Below the pieces are notes generated by a model. It made no database searches, was not told the DNA's origin, and worked only from the letters and a program-made list of their open reading frames with translations. Below are positions 22,414-28,193 of a stretch of 28,193 nt of DNA, piece after piece; position 1 is the stretch's first letter; the number at the start of each line of letters is the position of its first letter. Source of the stretch: Sperchopsis tessellata (taxonomy: Eukaryota > Arthropoda > Insecta > Coleoptera > Hydrophilidae); the NCBI GenBank assembly GCA_033557685.1, contig JAWQRN010000581.1, forward strand, positions 1 through 28,193, written 5' to 3'. The translations under genes and the position numbers were made by a program.

Positions 22414-22417
<4 letters not shown>

Positions 22418-22456
<39 letters not shown>
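22418..22456. repeat. (TA)n microsatellite
   Basis: An uninterrupted run of about 19 TA units followed by CGTA. Confidence 0.98.
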
Positions 22457-22457
<1 letters not shown>

Positions 22458-22639
22458 GTATTTGTTTTTTTAATAATCATATAATTCCATTTCAATGCAC
22501 CGAGCCAAGTAGATTTTAAGTTTAGAAATTAAACAAAAAATGTCAGTAGTTACCTATTCCACACGCACAATGTATTTTGGATTTTTAGTATATGTAGCAA
22601 GTGAAAATATTCGGATGTAATTAGATCCATGACACATTT

Positions 22640-22750
22640 GAAGAGATAATAGAACACTTTTCTTCCACCTCTATCCATGCAAGTTTTACGTAAATATTTG
22701 TCAACGAATATATTAAAAAGCCAAGGAACCGTGCCATACCCAAATCTAAA
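22640..22750 (-). pseudogene. Possible reverse transcriptase fragment of a LINE
   Basis: The minus strand reads FGYGTVPWLFNIFVDKYLRK, then TCMDRGGRK. This resembles the QGCVxSPWLFNIFMD segment of non-LTR reverse transcriptases, with the QGC part decayed. Text to its right (22760-23160) is broken in all frames. The fragment is short. Confidence 0.45.
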
Positions 22751-23178
22751 GCCCTAGTTATATATATAAAACCATTCGTTGTCATTTACATTTTTTTTTA
22801 AATTCCCAAGTAAATTTTCCCAACTTAAATTACTTTTATAAAGATTTATTGGGCACCAAGTCTCTTAAAATGCTATAAAGTAGCAGCTTGCTCCTACAGT
22901 AATGCGCTCATTTTCTTACGTCTATGTATTTTTCCATCATGCTGTTAATTACACTGTTAAGTCCTATTCCCAATCATTACTTTGACGAACGTTCTTTGCA
23001 TTTTATTTAGTTTATTGATTTTGTTATTCCTTTTGTTATACCTCAAGTCCTTACTAAATATCCCTTTGACTCTTATGGTAAATAACATATTTTTCCTACC
23101 ATATGTTCTTCTAGAATCCCTATAAAGGACAAACTACTCTCACTATGTCATCCTTTCGTACACCTATTCTATGCACCA

Positions 23179-23182
<4 letters not shown>

Positions 23183-23222
<40 letters not shown>

Positions 23223-23229
23223 TATATAT
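23183..23229. repeat. (TA)n microsatellite, interrupted
   Basis: About 16 TA units, a one-base slip (ATAATA), then seven more units. Confidence 0.97.
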
Positions 23230-23393
23230 TTATTCGCTTTCGGAGAATCATCAACAGGTCAATAATTCGCTAAGATTAGAAACATCTGATGACACACTCC
23301 AACGAAGCATTCATGCTGGTTTACATATTATTTCACTATATAAATCATAATTATTAATATTCCGTTTCGCCATTGGCTATTCCCATTTAAGCC

Positions 23394-23447
23394 TGCCTAC
23401 GCAGGTTTTTGGTACAATTCCTATAGTACCAAAAAGTACCCTAGGCA
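23394..23447. repeat. Imperfect hairpin
   Basis: The inner stem TTTTTGGTAC (23406-23415) pairs with GTACCAAAAA (23426-23435) over a 10-base loop. The outer stem TGCCTA (23394-23399) pairs with TAGGCA (23442-23447). It could be a small foldback element; no function is implied. Confidence 0.6.
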
Positions 23448-24074
23448 AAATTATCATTATTTAGCATTCCCTATTTATGGAATGGGCGCTGTATAGGGTT
23501 GCATTAGTATGTTGAATAATACAGTTAAATTTATCTCTTTTAATACCGTTCTATTTCCTGCATTAAGAACTATATCAAAACAGAATTATATTGCATACGT
23601 GTTTAATCACTTAAATATGATATTTAACCTTCAATGACAAGCAGACAATTATTAGGGAATAGAATCTGTATCATGTAAATTTTAACTACAAATCTAATAC
23701 AAATAATAATACTTCTATTGATTTACCTTACATCCCTTACTTCATAACGACAAAGTCGAATAACACATTGTGCAAAAGTTGAGCCGCATGCCATATTGCA
23801 ATGATAAGAGGTATTATTTATGAAAATTCAGCCTGTGTAGCATTAATTGCAGCCTTTGGCTTTCAGCACCGTGCGCCATGCGCATAGAAATGGGAAATAT
23901 GAAATATAAATGTCAAAATTATACCTTATTAATTTTTTTTCGTATTTAGAAGTAGGTACTTTAAATAATACAAACGTATACTATAAAAAGTTTAATAAAA
24001 CGTACATCAAAACAGTCTGTTAACAATAATTAAATGCCTTTAGCTACATTTATATTATATTAGTGAAGCAACAA

Positions 24075-27000
24075 TTATTGTTTGGATTTAAATAATCGCG
24101 GTCTTGCCATCCACTTCCCCGATTGAGAACTTTGCACAGACATGTCTTCCGAAGAGGAACCCCTATTGGAATCTGAAGGTACATTCAAATAATCTTTGCC
24201 AGAATCTGGCGACCTCTGGATAGTCTCCTGGCTATCAGAACTTATATCAACAACCAGACTTTGCCTGCATAAAGTGGAAATGGTGTTCATTTTGTGTGGA
24301 TCTTTACTTCTTCTCATCTTCACCTTTCTAAATTTAGAAGTTAAGTTACTCAAAAAACCTTCTTTGGGTTTTTTACTGGACCTTGGCAAACTTACATATC
24401 CATCTTGATGAACTGCTGGATCAAATTGTTTGTAAACTTTTGGATCAACGTTGATCATTCCAGCACTTGCAGACTTCACCAACCATCCAGCACAAGCATT
24501 AGAGTCACAGCTGGATTCACTACCCACACTAACTTGGCTCAGTCTACTTCTGGTATATTGAACATTTTCTTGGTTATTTGCAGACGGCGTAGGAGCTGAT
24601 CCAGGCGACCCAGGTAAAGGAGAGTTTAAAAATTCTTCCCTAGCCCTTAAAAGCTTCATTTTTCTGTTATCTGGAGATTCCATACAATCAGAAGAGCAAC
24701 CAGATACTGGTATAGATAATTTTAAACATGCTCTAATTTCGTTACTTTTAGGGTCTTTGGTAATTTTTTCTTCTATCGTTGGACTTTCCAGACTACTAGA
24801 ATTTTTTGGTAAAATATTTGAACTTGATGATTTAAGGATTCCTCTTTTATACTTTGGCGATGTTTCGGGTGAAGTATCATCAGCTTTTCCGTGGATCGTT
24901 ACTTGTTTATTTCCAGAGTGCAAAAGACCAACGCTTGATGATTTTTTAACTTCCCGTCTTCTTCCTAATAAAGGAGATAATTTATTTAATTCTTCTTGGT
25001 AACGTTCTGTTTGAGCTTTTACTCTTCTCTCCATTACGGGTGATCTCCATGCTGTTGGAGAAGCTGAGCCACTGCTACCTAAAAATAGAATGATATTACT
25101 TCATTTGCTTTTGAGATTTTGTTGTGTTTTTGACCTAATTAGCTAAATAACAAAACTAATATGGTCAGTAAATTTCAGTTGATGATGCTCGAACAAGGCG
25201 CGTCACCGAGTGGTAGATAGAGGGTCTCTACTTGGAGATTATGCAACCAATCCCGTTGAAGAAGTTTCTGGTTAAATAAAATGCCAAGGTCAGATCACGA
25301 CTTGGAGATGGTGTCAGGCACGAGGAGGAAGTTCAAGAAGGCAGTTAAGAATGCCAACAGGAGCACGTGGATGTGCTTCCATGCTGAGATCAAAAGCACA
25401 AGTATGGCGATTAGGGGGAAAACGTCTATCAAGGTACGAATGGAGGACTGTTTGATAAGGAAATCAGATGGACCCTTCACGGCGAGCCAGAAAGATATAG
25501 TAGGGGAACTCATGAGGACTTATTTCCTTGAGTTTTGGCCTTCCGACAACGGTAACCCAGTGGGCTTAACGAGCTGTGTCAGATAGCTAAAAATAGCTAA
25601 GAAGGCGCAGTATCGGTGGTTGCAGATAAGTGATTAATCAGCTCATTGCTGCCATTTAAATCAACTGGGAAGGCATTGGATTTGGTCATCAGACTACTGA
25701 TGACCAATTATTAAAAAAATATTATCAGTTGACTCAGTTTTATTATTCCTTTTGGAATAGTAAGAATACTGGTCGGAAAATTGTACTAGAGAGATATAAT
25801 TTACAAATGTCAAATTTTTAATACAATTGTCTATAACTACCAAGTCATTCTCACATATCGTATATTCAAAGTTAATATTTTTAAAACATTAGTTAATAAA
25901 AGGAAGACCTTCTTAAAGTCTGTAAGAATATATTTAAAAAGTAGGTACCTCCTGATCGTGCTCCTGAATTATCTTGCTCAGAAATTTTCTGATTGTATTT
26001 CACCATCATGATTCGGATGCTGGGTGATATCTCCTTGTATACTTTTCTTTGAGGAACAGGTGATGCAGGCAAGGGAGGTAAACGAGATACAGGTTTTTGA
26101 GCCGTTGACGATTCTAACTCTAAATTTTCAGTAGTGGTTTTATAAATATCTTTTTCTTCATTATTTTCAAACCTTGACTCCATAATAGTAGCCGAGTTTC
26201 CATTGGTACCAAAAGGCTTCATACTCGAAGATAAACTAAATTTTCTCATCATACATGGAGAATTTCTTGGAGAATTACTGGGAGATAAACTTTTCCGGGT
26301 TAGTAATGGCAGAACTCTAGGAGGTGACTCTTGCTTCGATGAAGCACCATCCCCAATAGAGCTAGTTGCTATTGGCGTAAACAATTTTCTGGTAGTTTTA
26401 ACAAAGACTGTTACTGGAGAGTCTAGTTGATCGCTAACAACTACTCCCGCATCTCCATCAACAAAGTTTGCTCTTGTAGGAACCACAACCTTTTGTATAA
26501 TATCTGGATCAACAATTATTTCATCAACTTTATTGATCTCAATATTTTTAAGCGTCATATCTGGATTATCAGTTGACGTATTCTCAGATCCAGATCTTGA
26601 TTTAGAGAATCTTTTTTGCCTAACTTTTCTTTGTTCTCGAAAATTATTGTCATCTTCGTCACTTTCGTTAACTACTTTATAAAATGATGATTCTTTTTGG
26701 CGATACCTAATTCTTTTTCGAACGGCACCTTGGCCTACCGGAATGGGTGTGTTGTCTACGCTGGAACTATCATCTTCTTTTGGGGAAGATGATTCTTTTT
26801 GTGATATATCTTGTTTTGGAGCTATATTGGTTTCTTCTTGCGACTTTCTTCTTAAGATGCCTCGTTTCTGATATTTTTTCTTCTTTCCAGGTGCAGTTAA
26901 ATCTAGAATTATATGATATACATACAATGTAAATATTTAGATTTAATGTATGTACATTATGGTTTTGAACATTACCTGAGGCTGCACAAATATAGCTTAA

Positions 27001-27728
27001 TTCCCTTCTTATTTCAAGTATTTTAGTATTAAGAAGTTTGAGGCTAAATGAAATATTTGGATAGTTTGCTTTGGTAAAATTAATACTATCATCTTGAGGT
27101 CCATGCTTTTGTCTATTATTTAGATCTGAATTTAATTTCTCTACCTAAAATTGAAACTAAGTGACTAATGCCCAACATTTAGAAAATAATTTAATTACCA
27201 ATTGTAGCAATTCTGATGATAAATCTTGGACATTGTCCAGAACATCAATTAAATGCGACGTTGAATAACCTGGTTCTTCACTCGTAAGGTTTGCAGCAAC
27301 GGTTGAGTTCGCCTGTTGAAGATGAACTAGTTTATCCACTAATGTTTTGGAGAAGGAATGTTGACTCTCGTAAGAGTTCTAAAAATTAACAATTATTAAA
27401 AGTTGATTGACAAAGCTTAACAGGTAGATTACTTTGAGAATTGTAGTTTTACTTGTTGATGAATCTTGAGCCATGTAGTATCCTGAAAAAAGAAATGTAT
27501 GCACTGATGAAAATTTATTGAAGTAATAGAAGAAATTTGGTACAGTTAAAAAATAAGTGAATATCATGAACAATTACTATTTTTGATTGTTACTTAAGTC
27601 ACATGTTTAAGGTTGTAACGGAATATTAATCTCAATTTTACAAAATATCTTAAAAAAGAAAAATAATATAATAGTAAAATTATTTACCTTTCAAATATTC
27701 ACAACCATCTTCTCTATTTTCTAGGTAT
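24075..27728 (-). CDS. Serine-rich protein of unknown function, at least six exons, N-terminus uncertain
   Basis: I do not recognise this protein. Exons 27688-27728, 27433-27482, 27199-27378, 26976-27144, 25949-26902 and 24075-25078 join in phase with GT-AG borders, giving at least 798 residues and a TAA stop. The first part (LVDKLVHLQQAN, DVLDNVQDLSSELLQLVEKL, LKLLNTKILEIRRELSYI) looks helical, perhaps coiled coil. The two long exons encode a Ser-, Pro- and Lys-rich, probably disordered region with many likely phosphorylation sites. Short motifs stand out: KRGILRRKS and KRGILKSSSS, about 350 residues apart; VTVFVKTTRKLFTPI; SPSIRIMMVKYNQ; and SPTAWRSPVMERRVKAQTER followed by YQEELNKL. The GIL(K/R) motif recalls the PP1-docking GILK of NUAK kinases, but no kinase domain is present here. 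Purifying selection is suggested by the long open exons. The first residues may lie upstream or outside the window. Confidence 0.85.
25189..25715 (+). mobile_element. Non-LTR retrotransposon fragment in an intron
   Basis: Plus strand, opposite to the host gene. The frame at 25281-25586 has RRKFKKAVKNANRSTWMCFH and, later, LMRTYFLEFWPSDNG. This matches the linker between endonuclease and reverse transcriptase in jockey-like ORF2 proteins (usual YKKxIRKAKRxSWxxFC, then LLxTHFPG). It is cut off before the reverse transcriptase. The tail near 25700 ends in a short A run (ATTATTAAAAAAA), perhaps the original 3' end joined after an internal deletion. GC content is above that of its surroundings. 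Confidence 0.65.
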
Positions 27729-27818
27729 CTGGAAATAATCATTAAGTGGTGTCAGAAATTTGGCAAATTTATCACTACATATAAAAATTGTATGAATATT
27801 GGGAAAATTTAACTTAAC

Positions 27819-27895
27819 ATCAAAAGAGAAAGATTCACACAGTCCGGTCGTATATTTTGTCCCTTGTAAATAGAGCCCGCCCTGCAAATAATCAT
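27819..27895 (-). CDS. Candidate first coding exon of the serine-rich gene
   Basis: An ATG at 27895 (A at -3, in-frame TAA just before it) opens MIICRAGSIYKGQNIRPDCV then NLSLL. A GTTAAG donor after 27819 would join it in phase 2 to the exon at 27728, giving an 824-residue protein. The donor is weak. The same stretch also begins with an acceptor-like TTATTTGCAG, so the transcript could instead enter from outside the window. Confidence 0.3.
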
Positions 27896-28193
27896 AATTT
27901 ACGTCAGTCACAGTGGCGGAGACGATTTACCTATTGATTAATGTAGATCCAAATATGTTTTTAAATTTTTTTACCTATATTATTACCGTGTATGGGCATT
28001 TTGTCTCCGCATATGCGGCCGACATGAATGACGATTCTTCGCAGGAACTATCCTTGTATTACTACATACAAGTAGTACGTGCACCCCAATGGCGCTGATG
28101 AGGTACGGAGATAGTATTGAAATATTTATATTGCATTGAGCCGGCATCTTAGGTAGGTTTTCTACACCTTTATTTTTGTATTAACATTTAAAA
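27896..28193. promoter_or_regulatory. Region upstream of the serine-rich gene, possible promoter
   Basis: It is less AT-rich than the rest and holds a perfect 12-bp palindrome CCGCATATGCGG at 28007-28018, and an inverted pair GCGGAGAC (27916-27923) and GTCTCCGC (28003-28010). This could be promoter DNA or a small repeat. No exon is seen here with confidence. Confidence 0.3.

Larger units (their letters stand above)
22760..24074. other. Intergenic DNA downstream of the serine-rich gene
   Basis: No gene recognised. It contains the second (TA)n tract, the hairpin at 23394-23447 and AT-rich sequence. The 3' untranslated region of the minus-strand gene ending at 24075 should occupy part of its right end; I saw no convincing AATAAA on that strand close to the stop. 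Confidence 0.5.

Noticed and set aside
23380..23460. Helitron 3' end
   Set aside because: A hairpin is present, but no CTRR end follows at the right distance and no partner end was seen.
24196..25002. Plus-strand frames opposite the last exon of the serine-rich gene
   Set aside because: They are antisense shadows of a long, well-supported minus-strand exon.
26203..26932. Plus-strand frames opposite the 954-base exon
   Set aside because: These are antisense shadows with no recognisable domain.
24075..27728. Calling the serine-rich gene a NUAK kinase
   Set aside because: Only the short GILK-like motif is shared. No kinase domain is encoded in the visible exons.
27714..27911. Open frame of 65 codons at the 5' end of the serine-rich gene
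   Set aside because: The first codon is GTG rather than ATG, and this frame does not join in phase with the next exon. Another frame from 27895 does.
1..28193. CRISPR array, operon or bacterial features
   Set aside because: Introns, insect transposons and gene content show eukaryotic nuclear DNA, and no regularly spaced repeats were found.

Overview
The window is AT-rich eukaryotic DNA, almost certainly from an insect. Genes are split by GT-AG introns, proteins resemble insect and animal orthologues, and the spaces between exons are full of decayed DNA transposons (mariner, Tc1-like, PIF/Harbinger, hAT-type and palindromic MITEs) and LINE scraps. A beetle is my best guess from the style of the repeats, but that is weak inference. 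All three host genes lie on the minus strand. No tRNA, rRNA or CRISPR array was seen.

Layout. (1) 1266-3175: the first four coding exons of the large subunit of general transcription factor TFIIF (RAP74, GTF2F1); the rest of the gene lies left of the window. (2) 3176-6438: intergenic DNA with a palindromic MITE, a second foldback repeat and a dead mariner (4725-5818). (3) 6439-16369: a complete nine-exon gene for the alpha subunit of the mitochondrial processing peptidase (PMPCA), rebuilt at 530 residues with all phases consistent. Its introns hold a dead Tc1-like element (6688-8333), a lone exon-like segment on the opposite strand (10350-10469), a possible LINE fragment and a MITE with a 34-bp tandem repeat. 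(4) 16370-24074: a transposon-rich intergenic block. It contains a decayed PIF/Harbinger element (about 17405-20367), itself hit by a 435-bp hAT-type MITE (17485-17919), then a possible solo LTR, a reverse transcriptase scrap and two (TA)n tracts. (5) 24075-27728 or beyond: at least six exons of a serine-rich gene of about 800 residues that I do not recognise; a LINE fragment sits in its last intron.

The host genes show no functional link: one acts in RNA polymerase II transcription, one in mitochondrial protein import, one is unknown. The most unusual structure is the Harbinger element. Its transposase (minus strand) and its MADF-type partner (plus strand) each come in two blocks, and the four blocks alternate along the DNA, so one block of each gene seems to lie inside the other gene's intron.
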